A DNA stretch of 64,000 nucleotides. Source: Butyrivibrio sp. YAB3001. GTDB lineage: Bacteria; Bacillota; Clostridia; Lachnospirales; Lachnospiraceae. The position numbers were made by a program, and so were the translations under genes. The stretch's first letter is position 1. Each line of letters starts with the position of its first letter. Under the pieces are notes generated by a model. The model was not told the origin of the DNA, searched no databases, and was given only the letters and a program-made list of their open reading frames with translations. Location: assembly GCF_900112195.1 (NCBI RefSeq), contig NZ_FOKR01000003.1, positions 329,329 through 393,328 on the forward strand, in the 5' to 3' direction. This document shows positions 53,535-62,158 of the stretch, one piece after another.

Positions 53535-53616
53535 GTGCCCGTACTTGTTAGATGTTTCAGATATAGCTTTTTTCAGATCGCGCCCAGTACAAGTCTACGA
53601 TCTGGTTATCTTCCAT
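53535..53616 (-). pseudogene. 5' remnant of an ECF sigma factor gene
   Basis: AAAGGAG and an ATG at 53616 start MEDNQIVDLYWARSEK, the N-terminus of a common clostridial ECF sigma-70 family. A one-base shift in an A-run then breaks the frame. The shifted frame continues with AISETSNKYG, also a sigma match, before running into the next gene. About 28 codons of roughly 180 survive. Confidence 0.65.
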
Positions 53617-53754
53617 GCTCTGCTCCTTTCTCTAGTGATAAGGCCTTTCATATATATAGATCGGAAAACCGAGAGATTCGTCACATAAAATGCAGGATTT
53701 ATTATAGCACATGTTTAAAAAGCCCTCGTCCGTCAAAGGCAAAAGCAATAGCCC

Positions 53755-53785
53755 AAAAAGGAAGCAACCATTCTGATTGCTTCCT
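53755..53785 (-). terminator. terminator of the MerR gene
   Basis: Arms AGGAAGCAA/TTGCTTCCT around a 9-nt loop, followed on the minus strand by TTTTT. It is about 100 bp past the stop. Confidence 0.75.
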
Positions 53786-53883
53786 CATAGATTTTAATTA
53801 ACATATAATACCCATATTTACAGAAAAATGCATACTCTCTCGTTTATCCTGGAAATCAAAGGTTTTTCTTCCGATAGAACTTA

Positions 53884-54750
53884 CTATTGGCCCATCTTGC
53901 TTGGAGTTGTATAGAATGACTCTATCGCCTCTCCTAGGTATTTTGCCGATCCACTTCCATATACTGAATCCAGAGCCGCTATCAGTTTTTCATTTTCCTG
54001 ATATTCCTTTGCAATATCCATCAAAAGAGGCTCGGCATCCTTAACCTGATAAAGTTGTTTTGCCACGAAATCATACTCGCCGATCAGCTGTCGAACTTCA
54101 AACGTAGTAACGTCTGTCCCCTTCTTTTCAGAAATCCTCCTCTGAATATCGTCGATTCTCTTCTGGTAAGCTGCAAATACTTCTGAATTCGGTTGATTCT
54201 TGACGGATTCTTTTACGGCCTCCTTTCCGCCGTACCACTCTACTATTTTCGCAAAATTCTTCTGAACCTTTTCATCGGAAGCAGCTTCCTTCATATACTG
54301 TTCCCACGCCTCGATGCTTCCATAATGATCAACGAAGATCTGCTTCTGCGATTCATTCATGTTCTGAAGCATATCGGTGAACAAGGTGCGGATTTCTGTC
54401 TCATCAAATACTGTTAAATCCATGTTTTGATCTCCTTTCAACATTTCGTCAATACTGGCGATTATGCGCTCGATTCTCTGTGATTTTGCGCAGAGCATTT
54501 CACGCTGTTTAGCCAGGACAGTGTTACGATCAAGATCCGGATTATCCATAATGAGCTTAATGTCCGCAAGCGGAAAATCCAGTTCGCGGAACACAAGGAT
54601 CTGTCCAAGCTTATCTATGGCTTTATCGTCATAAAACCTGTATCCCGTTTTCTTAACTTCAGTAGGTCTGAAAAGACCGATCTCATCGTAATAATGAAGC
54701 GTGCGCACCGAGATACCCGTAAGTTTGGATACTTCCTTTACTGGCTTCAT
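53884..54750 (-). CDS. MerR family regulator with a TipAS-like domain
   Basis: About 288 aa. The N-terminal winged helix is clear: VKEVSKLTGISVRTLHYYDEIGLF, then GYRFYDD. A coiled coil follows (about 75-108), then a helical domain from about 140 to 265 of the TipAS antibiotic-recognition type. Such proteins respond to small molecules and activate efflux genes. The ATG at 54750 is preferred to the TTG just before it. Regulated genes are not obvious nearby. Confidence 0.87.
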   Translation of the reverse strand: MKPVKEVSKLTGISVRTLHYYDEIGLFRPTEVKKTGYRFYDDKAIDKLGQILVFRELDFPLADIKLIMDNPDLDRNTVLAKQREMLCAKSQRIERIIASIDEMLKGDQNMDLTVFDETEIRTLFTDMLQNMNESQKQIFVDHYGSIEAWEQYMKEAASDEKVQKNFAKIVEWYGGKEAVKESVKNQPNSEVFAAYQKRIDDIQRRISEKKGTDVTTFEVRQLIGEYDFVAKQLYQVKDAEPLLMDIAKEYQENEKLIAALDSVYGSGSAKYLGEAIESFYTTPSKMGQ

Positions 54751-54841
54751 CAAAAAGAGTCATATCGCATTCCAGAGTGTTTCCTGATACCTCCATCTCG
54801 AAAAGCTTTATCTTTTCCTTTTCTTCAGGGGTTGCATTCAT
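54683..54841 (-). pseudogene. candidate remnant frame between GNAT and MerR genes
   Basis: The frame MNATPEEKEKIKLFEMEV and onward starts one base after the GNAT stop, with GAGAG upstream, and runs 52 codons into the MerR gene in another frame. The first 33 residues look protein-like (VSGNTLECDMTLFDEA). The rest is MerR coding sequence read out of frame. Probably the 5' end of a lost gene; family unknown. Confidence 0.3.
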
Positions 54842-54842
54842 A

Positions 54843-55292
54843 TCATCTCTCTATCTTCTTAAAAAGCCGGGCGCTCCAAAAAGTCATGTCCAACTCATCA
54901 AGATAGAAGTGGAATATTGCCTTCCAATTCTTTGTGGCAGTGCTTAAGACCATATACTCAGCTTCGCTTTTAACTGCATCTTCGACGAACCTGAAAAGAT
55001 TTTCTCCAATACCCTGAGACCGTTTCTCTGGAGTCACATATAGTTCTTCAACCTCAAAATACGGGGTACCTTCCGGCATTATGGACTTCATCTGCTTCGA
55101 TTGATAAACCTTACCAAACAGATATCCTACAATGTTGCCATCATCTTCTGCAAAGAAAATTCGATTGCCTTCTATATCAGATTTGTCATTAGGACGATAA
55201 CCGTAGCAACTGTTCTCCACTGTCCAGTCCTCTGAAAAATGAATCAGCTGAGCAAGAACAGTCTCATCTAAATCTACTTCATGAATAAGCAT
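54843..55292 (-). CDS. GNAT family N-acetyltransferase
   Basis: 149 aa, full length. FEVEELYVTPEKRSQGIGENLF is the acetyl-CoA-binding motif A, with GYLFGKVY before it and the C-terminal NWKAIFHFY strand-helix. It acetylates an amine; substrate unknown. It is followed by a gene remnant and preceded by a truncated second GNAT gene. Confidence 0.88.
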   Translation of the reverse strand: MLIHEVDLDETVLAQLIHFSEDWTVENSCYGYRPNDKSDIEGNRIFFAEDDGNIVGYLFGKVYQSKQMKSIMPEGTPYFEVEELYVTPEKRSQGIGENLFRFVEDAVKSEAEYMVLSTATKNWKAIFHFYLDELDMTFWSARLFKKIER

Positions 55293-55313
55293 CTTGTCCT
55301 CCGTAAATCCCTT

Positions 55314-55589
55314 TTAGTCTGACAGTTCAATCCAATATTTCTGCATGTTCGCTCCCTTATGTGGCTCTTGAACCGTAGATTCATAAACGCCACCATTCTT
55401 CAGGATTGTTCGTCTGCTGGCTTCATTTGTGTCGATACAAGCTATGAGCACTTTATGAATACCCATTTCTTTGCATTTTGTTAATCCGATTTGAAGCATC
55501 TGCGTAGCATACCCCTTTCGGCGCTCGTTTGGTGCTCTGTTGACTATCTTTGCAAATTTCAAATCTAAACAGCAATGTTTCTTCCTCAA
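55314..55589 (-). pseudogene. truncated GNAT acetyltransferase gene
   Basis: 91 codons. From residue 20 on it reads APNERRKGYATQML, CKEMGIHKVLIAC, then NEASRRTILKNGG, the second half of a GNAT protein including the acetyl-CoA loop RRKGYA. The normal first 70-80 residues are absent, replaced by about 19 unrelated codons. Probably inactive. Confidence 0.7.
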
Positions 55590-55749
55590 CTCATATTTTT
55601 ATCATAGTTATGGAAGTTTTGTTGAAAAAAAAACAGGATATATTTTTAGTCTAAAACTCATAGTAATTGCGCGTTATGGACTAAAAATATTGGTTTTAAA
55701 TATCATTCATTAACCTACACTTCAATGATTTTTCTTCGTATTTAATACA

Positions 55750-55896
55750 TCATTCGCCCCACAAGTCTGAGATCTTAGATATGTTGTATTGTGTTCCCTC
55801 TATATATCTAAGATCCGCCTGTTCAACATAGTTTTGTACATTGTATCCGCAACCACCCAAAAGAATTATATTGACTTTCAGTAACGGGCGTTGCAT
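55750..55896 (-). pseudogene. unidentified 48-codon C-terminal-like remnant
   Basis: The frame opens MQRPLLKVN and ends YVEQADLRYIEGTQYNISK and a few more residues. The last 25 residues look like the helical end of a longer protein. No good ribosome binding site. Family not recognised. The rest of the region from 55590 to 55988 holds a dispersed repeat and AT-rich DNA. Confidence 0.3.
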
Positions 55897-55915
55897 AGTT
55901 TCAACTCGTGGAAAG

Positions 55916-55965
55916 TTTACTTCGAAAGTCTGAAAACTCGAACAGCTCGCAGAAGAAGCATATTG
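55916..55965. repeat. 50-bp dispersed repeat, copy 1
   Basis: Matches 58482-58531 at about 43 of 50 positions, same orientation. It begins (T)TTACTTCGAAAGTCTGAA and contains the palindrome CTTTCGAAG-like core and GCAGAAGAAGCA. The two copies bracket the XRE-methyltransferase, DUF3267 and CPBP-like genes. Confidence 0.7.
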
Positions 55966-55988
55966 CCCCGGAATAACTATTTTGCTAA

Positions 55989-56816
55989 TTACTTCAGACT
56001 CTTTCTTACTGGCTTATTGGAAATCATAATATCTATGCAATGCTTGTGCGGCATTCCACCGCTATTGCAATCATAAATCACTTCATCCATCTGAGATATT
56101 ACCCAATCGTGATAATATGTGAAAATCTCTCCTGACTTCCATGAATATCTGAAAGCTTTTTTCTTCTTATCGCTAACTTCAATGAATGGCTTCTCAACAA
56201 ATACTTTAATAGCGTTTAGCCCGTTTTCATTGGTATGCTCTTTTAAATGCTCAATAATACTTGCCCTCAGATCAGGCTTCATATAGTCGAATACACCACT
56301 GCTGAAAATAATGTCATAATTATCCTGTAGTCTGTAATCATTTAGATCTGCCTGGAAAAAATCTACGTGAATCCCGTTATTTTCTGCTAACCGCTTACCT
56401 TTTTCAATGCCATCAGCGGAAAGATCGAACGCCGTCACCTTATAGCCATTTTTTGCGAAAAATACTGCATCTTTTCCTTCACCACATCCAATATCAAGCA
56501 CTCTAAGCGGCTTTGTAGGTGGTTTAAGCTTCATGATCTCATAACATGTTTCATTAGGCTGCAGTCCCCAGAAATACTCTTCTTCTTTATATCTGTCATC
56601 ATAGTATCCATGGGTCTTGAATTCATAGCCCAATAATGCATCTACTGAAGTGTGCAATACATCAGCGATCTGTGGTAACAGGTAGATCTCCGGACAGCTG
56701 GATTCATTTTCCCATTTTGACACAGCCTGAAAGCTCACATTAAGCTTATCGGCTAATCCCTGCTGTGTTAATCCAAGTTCCTTTCTTTTGGTTACGATAA
56801 CATTTCCTATATTCAT
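55989..56816 (-). CDS. XRE-type DNA-binding domain fused to a methyltransferase
   Basis: About 275 aa from the ATG at 56816, with GGAGGG upstream; an in-frame ATG 15 bp earlier is part of that leader. Residues 4-62 form an HTH_3 domain (KELGLTQQGLADKLNVSFQAVSKWE). A linker follows, then a class I methyltransferase from about 100: VLDIGCGEGKDAVFF, VTAFDLS and IIFSSGVFDYM. The fold resembles TehB-like small-molecule methyltransferases. The fusion suggests a regulator that methylates or binds a ligand, perhaps a toxic compound. Target unknown. Confidence 0.85.
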   Translation of the reverse strand: MNIGNVIVTKRKELGLTQQGLADKLNVSFQAVSKWENESSCPEIYLLPQIADVLHTSVDALLGYEFKTHGYYDDRYKEEEYFWGLQPNETCYEIMKLKPPTKPLRVLDIGCGEGKDAVFFAKNGYKVTAFDLSADGIEKGKRLAENNGIHVDFFQADLNDYRLQDNYDIIFSSGVFDYMKPDLRASIIEHLKEHTNENGLNAIKVFVEKPFIEVSDKKKKAFRYSWKSGEIFTYYHDWVISQMDEVIYDCNSGGMPHKHCIDIMISNKPVRKSLK

Positions 56817-56916
56817 CAGTTTTCCCTCCATGAATATATTCTAGTTAAGCGTGGCAGGCATTCCTATAACTTGTTTGCTTAGTTTTATCCAACAATTCTA
56901 CCAACAGTTGAAACAA

Positions 56917-57546
56917 TCAAACCCAATAAGAATGAAGCCCTCTGTTAAACACCTTTCCATCTTTGGGCACTTGTGTAATGCAGTTATAAAAATTCAGGTA
57001 ATCACCAATTGCACAAAGCGCCATTGATACGGAGTACATTACAACTACTAAAGATACAGGAAAAGATAATGCAGGTACTATGAAAATCCAAATAATATAC
57101 GGTATAAATCCCAGAATAACAGCAGGGCCAAGTAAGCTTATCATGAACCTGTTCTTTGGTATGTGATCCTCGCAGTAAACAAAAAGAGCTCCTGATTCCG
57201 GTGCCACATAGATCTGCTTTTTTACCTCTTTGGGCATAAGAAATGCATGGATGAATTCATGTACATATTGAGAAGCGAAAAGCAATGCCAGGCCTATTGC
57301 AAAAGGTACCATAAAATCCATAAATCTCATATTTGTTGGTTTTCCATATACCGCACCAATTCTAAAGAACGCAAAGATTATCATCAAAGCGACTATCGGG
57401 ATGGCAAATAATGCTCCCTGCACAAATACCTTTGTGATACTATCAGGTTCTTTAAACATAACACTTCCTTCCGATAACGGCCTCCCTGATGAGATTTGCT
57501 CTATATCTCCTTTTAATTTACCTTTATACTCTATATTCCAAAACAT
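56917..57546 (-). CDS. DUF3267 family membrane metalloprotease-like protein
   Basis: 209 aa, four membrane segments. HEFIH at 96-100 lies in the second of these, an HExxH zinc motif as in DUF3267, a family proposed to be intramembrane zinc proteases. A charged loop (PKEVKKQIYV) follows, then two more segments with LLGPAVILG. Its start lies 6 bp past the stop of the CPBP-like gene, so the two are co-transcribed. Protease activity is unproven. Confidence 0.82.
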   Translation of the reverse strand: MFWNIEYKGKLKGDIEQISSGRPLSEGSVMFKEPDSITKVFVQGALFAIPIVALMIIFAFFRIGAVYGKPTNMRFMDFMVPFAIGLALLFASQYVHEFIHAFLMPKEVKKQIYVAPESGALFVYCEDHIPKNRFMISLLGPAVILGFIPYIIWIFIVPALSFPVSLVVVMYSVSMALCAIGDYLNFYNCITQVPKDGKVFNRGLHSYWV

Positions 57547-57552
57547 ATTTCA

Positions 57553-58350
57553 TTATCCTTTCAATACATAGTTGTCATAATTTATTGCAATAAAAAAAGC
57601 AACTGCCAACATCGCCGTATATGACACTGCATATCCACCAACGTCAAGAACAGTTAAGCCCAGGCATTCCTCAGGAAATCCGAAAAATGTATTTGGAATC
57701 CTTATGACAATATCCCATACGGCATGCAAGATCATCAATAAAGCGATATTCCTTGAAATCATAAAAATGGCTGCTATGAATGATCCCCATATAAAGCAGC
57801 TTCCTACCTGCCACTGCGTAGATGAAATATCCTGTCCAAAAAAGAAATTCAGTCCATGGCTTAATCCAAAAATCGCTCCCGCAACCAAAACCGTACATAT
57901 CCGGCCTTTTTTAGTATTGATGCAGTACTTAAGCAGCCCGCATATAATTAACACTCTGCAAGCTTCTTCGAAAAATCCGGATCCAAACTGCTGTAAACAA
58001 TCAAGTGCAAACATCCCTGCCACGACAATATTGGTCTTGTTCGCAAAAAGTATAAAAGAAAACTGAACAAGTAGATATGCTATGAATGGAATCAAATAAA
58101 ACCAGATAGTCCTGGGAATCTCATTAGTAAAGTACTCGCCAAGTTTATATTCGCTTCTATCTTTTCTATAACAACGCTGGATAAGAAACAGCGCAATCAA
58201 TCCAAATAGAAATCTCAATAGAATATCAACTGCATAACGTCTTATTGGACCATTAAACGCCCCAAGTTTTTGAAGGATTACCTCTGTTGCCAGGAACAAA
58301 GCTGTCACTAAGATTCCTTGTCGAGTCGGAATCCAGATATTCTTTCTCAT
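57553..58350 (-). CDS. CPBP/PrsW-like intramembrane metalloprotease
   Basis: 265 aa, seven or eight membrane segments. FFEEACR at 126-132 gives two Glu followed by Arg at a spacing of EExxR, one residue shorter than the CPBP EExxxR. FGLSHGLNF matches the FxxxH segment, and HAVWD near 222 the HxxxD segment. The mix of CPBP and PrsW features leaves subfamily open. CPBP proteins process prenylated or bacteriocin substrates or confer immunity; PrsW cleaves anti-sigma factors. First gene of the pair with DUF3267. Confidence 0.78.
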   Translation of the reverse strand: MRKNIWIPTRQGILVTALFLATEVILQKLGAFNGPIRRYAVDILLRFLFGLIALFLIQRCYRKDRSEYKLGEYFTNEIPRTIWFYLIPFIAYLLVQFSFILFANKTNIVVAGMFALDCLQQFGSGFFEEACRVLIICGLLKYCINTKKGRICTVLVAGAIFGLSHGLNFFFGQDISSTQWQVGSCFIWGSFIAAIFMISRNIALLMILHAVWDIVIRIPNTFFGFPEECLGLTVLDVGGYAVSYTAMLAVAFFIAINYDNYVLKG

Positions 58351-58424
58351 CTATTGCTACTCTCTCCCACAATTCATCTTCATTCTATCAGCTATTATAT
58401 CAGAGAAATATGAAAAAATGTGAT

Positions 58425-58462
58425 AAAAAGCGGTTCACAATCACTTTCGTGACGCAAACCGC
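58425..58462 (-). terminator. hairpin terminator upstream of the CPBP-like gene
   Basis: Arms GCGGTT/AACCGC with inner CAC/GTG pairing, followed on the minus strand by TTTTTATC. It lies about 210 bp past the helicase stop, with a repeat copy between. Confidence 0.55.
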
Positions 58463-58481
58463 ACATAAAGACTGAATTTTA

Positions 58482-58531
58482 TTAACTTCGAAAGTCTGAA
58501 AACTCGAGCACTTCGCAGAAGAAGCAAATTG
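58482..58531. repeat. 50-bp dispersed repeat, copy 2
   Basis: Second copy of the repeat at 55916-55965. Farther on, a 28-bp stretch with AATCGCTCTACAA (58601-58628) resembles one at 61601-61628 next to the DUF4256 gene, so more repeat types may be present in this gap. Confidence 0.65.
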
Positions 58532-58670
58532 TCTATAAACACATTATCTTCCGATTTTCCGCTCTAAGTCCCTAGAAGGTGGAGCGTTAGGCTGAAATTC
58601 AATCGCTCTACAAATCCGAATTCATGTACATCTGGCCGGTTATCCGCTTTTGACGGTTAACAGTAACAAA

Positions 58671-60806
58671 TTACAGCACTGCAGGTAGATATTTCTTGCT
58701 TTCTTTTTCAATCACATCACTGATCCATTCCTTGTCCATAAGGTTGTCGAAAGCACCTGCCAGTACTGATTCGCCTGCATAATTGTCGAATTCGTTCTGT
58801 TTCTGTTCAAGCACCAGCATCATTTCTTCGTCTATGGTTTCCGGACAAAGAAGATGGTACACCGTCACGTTACTGACCTGGCCCATTCGGTAAACCCTGG
58901 AGAGTGCCTGGCTTGTAAGGGACGGCTTTATCTGCGGCTCACAGAATATCACCATGCTGGCAGCCTGTATGTTAAGCCCCACTCCTCCTGCTATTATCTG
59001 GCAGAGCAGGATGCTTCCATCTTTTGCCTCGCCAAATCTGTCGACTATATCCTGCCTATGAGCTACGAGTGTATCTCCACTTATAACGCCTATGCACTTA
59101 TCGCCAAGAATCGCGGCCACTTTGGATATGGTATTTCTAAAGAAGGAATACACAACGACTTTTCTTCCCTCCGCCTTTGCCTCATTGCACAGTTCAAGGA
59201 GCCTGCAGGTTTTAGCGGAAGTTTTTATGTCTTCCTGAAGAAAGCCCACGCGGCGCATATCCTGGAAATTCCTGTTCATGACAGCCGCAGTATACGCTTT
59301 TTGGTCGTCAAAAGACATTTCGCACCATTCCTGTTTCTCGTCGATAGGAGGCAGCTCTTTTAACACCTGAGTCCTTGTCCTTCGCAGATAAACAGGAGAT
59401 AGCGCCTCTCTGAATTCCGGAACATGGCTAAGGTGCGCCATTCCTCGAACCTCCTTGGTCATGTCAGGCCTTACAAAATCTATCAGATTGCACATTTCAT
59501 CGACACGATTCTCCAGAGGTGTCCCGGTCATCATAAGAATGCGCTTGGATTCATTATCAAGGCGCCTAATGTACATGGTCCTCTTGGCATCGGGGTTCTT
59601 GATGTAATGCGCCTCATCAATTACCAGCATCTCGAGAGTCATGTGATTGTCGATACGATTCACTATTTTCCCCATGGATTCGTAGTTGGTGATGGCGGCT
59701 CCCCCATGATCTCTCCACCTGTCAAATGCATCGTCTAAAGTCTGGCCATGCAGAATGTACGCATCAATGTTGCTGAACTTCGATAGCTCTTTTGACCAGT
59801 TGACAAGGACACTGGCCGGGCAGACCACCAGAAAATGGCATAATCCATCCGTGGTTTCTTGAATATGAGCCATGGCAGCTATCGCCTGAATGGTCTTACC
59901 AAGGCCCATCTCATCGCCGAGGAGAACCTTGCTTTGATGCAATATATACTTTGCGCCGAATTCCTGATACACACGCAGGTTCCCTCGAAAGGTATTTTGC
60001 GAAAGTTGCATGCTACTTATTTCTTCGGCCAGCTGCCCGGGTATGCTGTCGTAGATAAACGGCCTGTTACCACTGCTACTTCCAAGCTTCTCCAGCAGGG
60101 CATAGAAATCCGCGCCGTTTAGCGTAAAAGCCTGCACTGCATCTTCGCTAAGAGAATTGATGGCGCAGTGATACCTGTCAATAAGGCCAATGAGCTTTTC
60201 AAAGAAATCGCTGTTGCAGAATTCGTATATCTCCGCAACCATATTAATGGTGCGTGTTTTCTTATCGTTTCCGGAAAAGAGCCATCCAAAGCCGCCAAGT
60301 ATTATACCTGAGGATGCGACTTTCGCGGCATACAGATCAAGGTTTTTGGCCGGCTCCTGAGCCTCTCTGCGCACATCTTCACTCTTTAGATAGCGGTACA
60401 TCTCAGTAATCAGCTCAGGGTCATTTGCATCAAGCACGATGGAAACCCTTGATGAGAGGCTGTTTGCAAATTCAGTAATAATATGCCTTATGGCCTCTAT
60501 CTGCTTCTCGCCGATGCCTTCTATGTTCCGGATGTCGTAATCAGTAGCTTTTGCGATCTTCCCAAGGTCGGTATATCCGGCCTCCTGAAGGGCTGCCACG
60601 CGTATACCAACCTTGGCATTCTTAAGCTCCTCAACGGAAAATTTGCCAAGAGATTCTCTGGCTTTTTCGGATGCCATCCTTTTGCAAATGGCTTTAATGT
60701 GGCTTTCCTGCGAGTCTTTCTCTGCATAGATGCTCTTAAACGCATCGTTGGTGTCATTTATCGCCTTTATTAGTTTTTTCAGATCCTTAAAGTCAGGTTT
60801 CTTCAT
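58671..60806 (-). CDS. SNF2-family DEAD/DEAH-like helicase
   Basis: 711 aa. N-terminal 150 residues include a helix-hairpin-helix-like IEGIGEKQIEAI. The SNF2 ATPase core follows: GDEMGLGKTIQA near 296 (motif I), VIDEAHYIKNP near 400 (motif II), MTGTPLENR (motif III), then the C-terminal half with VVYSFFR, GVISGDT, AGGVGLNIQAA and QALSRVYRMGQ (motif VI). It translocates on DNA and remodels protein-DNA complexes. No methylase or nuclease partner is adjacent. Its start overlaps a RhuM remnant by 4 bp (ATGA). Confidence 0.92.
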   Translation of the reverse strand: MKKPDFKDLKKLIKAINDTNDAFKSIYAEKDSQESHIKAICKRMASEKARESLGKFSVEELKNAKVGIRVAALQEAGYTDLGKIAKATDYDIRNIEGIGEKQIEAIRHIITEFANSLSSRVSIVLDANDPELITEMYRYLKSEDVRREAQEPAKNLDLYAAKVASSGIILGGFGWLFSGNDKKTRTINMVAEIYEFCNSDFFEKLIGLIDRYHCAINSLSEDAVQAFTLNGADFYALLEKLGSSSGNRPFIYDSIPGQLAEEISSMQLSQNTFRGNLRVYQEFGAKYILHQSKVLLGDEMGLGKTIQAIAAMAHIQETTDGLCHFLVVCPASVLVNWSKELSKFSNIDAYILHGQTLDDAFDRWRDHGGAAITNYESMGKIVNRIDNHMTLEMLVIDEAHYIKNPDAKRTMYIRRLDNESKRILMMTGTPLENRVDEMCNLIDFVRPDMTKEVRGMAHLSHVPEFREALSPVYLRRTRTQVLKELPPIDEKQEWCEMSFDDQKAYTAAVMNRNFQDMRRVGFLQEDIKTSAKTCRLLELCNEAKAEGRKVVVYSFFRNTISKVAAILGDKCIGVISGDTLVAHRQDIVDRFGEAKDGSILLCQIIAGGVGLNIQAASMVIFCEPQIKPSLTSQALSRVYRMGQVSNVTVYHLLCPETIDEEMMLVLEQKQNEFDNYAGESVLAGAFDNLMDKEWISDVIEKESKKYLPAVL

Positions 60807-60898
60807 GGCTTCATACCTTTATCGATTTCCCCTTCAGAAAATACGTTATTTATATGCTTTCGAATGGTCTTCTCATCTCTGTCGAACAGCTGAGCCAT
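60803..60898 (-). pseudogene. N-terminal-side remnant of a RhuM-like gene
   Basis: 31 codons reading MAQLFDRDEKTIRKHINNVF then SEGEID, matching the helix-turn-helix of RhuM family proteins (pattern LFxRDxxTIxxHIxNVxxEGEL). The TGA stop overlaps the helicase ATG. The rest of the gene is missing here, but a following-segment remnant is found at 62159-62330. Confidence 0.65.
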
Positions 60899-60933
60899 TT
60901 AACTCGTGGTTGAATATCATTATCACTGTAATA

Positions 60934-61536
60934 TTACTTAAATCTTATAAGCCACCTTTTCCTGAATTCTGTTTGCTCATCTGTATGGAACCAGTGCTCT
61001 CCATTAGGCATTACCGATAAATCAGCACCTATTACTTCTGCAAATGTCTCCATTGTTTCTAATGATTGGAAGTGGTCTTTCTCACCATATAAAATAAAAG
61101 TAGGTACATTCCATACTATAGGATGATTTCTTACCCACACAAGATAGTCCCATGAGAGGACTTCGCCTTCGGGAAGATGAATTGTGCATTTAGCTTTCAA
61201 ATCCTCGTCGGATACATCTGCATGCTTCATCATATCCTGTATCAAGCGCTCCATGTCTACGATAGGAGAGACAAAAAGCGCCTTTTGGATCATAACCCCT
61301 GTACCAGAAACCATTAGAAAATACGCCCCCAAACTAGATGCAAGAACAGTAATAGATGTGTATTTTTCTGCCAACTTTAAGAAATATTCTTTATACTCAC
61401 TTTCCGCTTCCCAAGGCGTCTCTGATTTATAATCAAAGCCATATGTATCATAATCGGGGAAAATGGACTTAAACTGTTCTGAAGCAGAGGCTGTACCACC
61501 CTTACCATGTATGTAAACTAATGCTTTATCTTTCAT
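60934..61536 (-). CDS. alpha/beta hydrolase
   Basis: 200 aa. VYIHGKGG near the N-terminus is the oxyanion strand-loop, LASSLGAYF near 68 the nucleophile elbow with Ser, YGEKDHFQS carries an Asp, and NGEHWFHT the catalytic His. The small size suits a serine esterase or hydrolase acting on small substrates. Transcribed alone, lying between two RhuM remnants. Confidence 0.85.
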   Translation of the reverse strand: MKDKALVYIHGKGGTASASEQFKSIFPDYDTYGFDYKSETPWEAESEYKEYFLKLAEKYTSITVLASSLGAYFLMVSGTGVMIQKALFVSPIVDMERLIQDMMKHADVSDEDLKAKCTIHLPEGEVLSWDYLVWVRNHPIVWNVPTFILYGEKDHFQSLETMETFAEVIGADLSVMPNGEHWFHTDEQTEFRKRWLIRFK

Positions 61537-61624
61537 TGTATATCCTCAAATATATTAGGCAGAATTTTTGCCTGCCTTCTTTAATAGTCCGTTTTACTGG
61601 AATTAATCGCTCTACAATCAGAAT

Positions 61625-62146
61625 TTATATAAGCGTATAGCCTCTGAACCCGCGCACGGAATAGTACGAATCCGCCCCGTTATGGAATGTGAAAACCGTT
61701 CCGTAACGTCGCTCGCAGAACAATGCACCGCCCTTGTCGCGAATATCATCCGGCGTAGTGATCCAACTTGACGTTTTCAAATCAAATTCCCCGAGACTTT
61801 GCAGTCGGCGATAGAGTTCCTCCGTCATGATCAAAACGCCGATTTCTTTTGCTTTCCATTCGGCGCTGCCTGACGGCGGGTTTTTAGCACGCCCCTGTAA
61901 TGCCTTTTCGTCATAGCACAGGCTTCTGCGCCCAGAAGGGGACTCCTTTGCGCAGTCGCAGAAAATTAGCTTTCCCGTCTTTTCGTCATAGCCGATGGTA
62001 TCCGGTTCTCCTCCGCTCTCCTCCATCCTTCTCAAAACATCCATAGAGCCCGGATGCTCAAGCAAACGTTTCTCCACGTCAAGCCAACTCAGTTCCATAT
62101 GAAGGTTCTTATTATCCTGAAACCTCGCTTTTAATATTTCTAACAT
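61625..62146 (-). CDS. DUF4256 family protein
   Basis: 173 aa, the usual DUF4256 length. HMELSWLDVEKRL at the start, GGEPDTIGYDEK, CAKESPSGRRSLCYDE, TSSWITTPDDIR and ALFCERRYGTVFTFHNGADSYY are family blocks. Function unknown. The sequence is clearly GC-richer than the surrounding DNA, suggesting recent gain by transfer. A RhuM remnant ends just before its start. Confidence 0.88.
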   Translation of the reverse strand: MLEILKARFQDNKNLHMELSWLDVEKRLLEHPGSMDVLRRMEESGGEPDTIGYDEKTGKLIFCDCAKESPSGRRSLCYDEKALQGRAKNPPSGSAEWKAKEIGVLIMTEELYRRLQSLGEFDLKTSSWITTPDDIRDKGGALFCERRYGTVFTFHNGADSYYSVRGFRGYTLI

Positions 62147-62158
62147 GGTTTACCCCTC

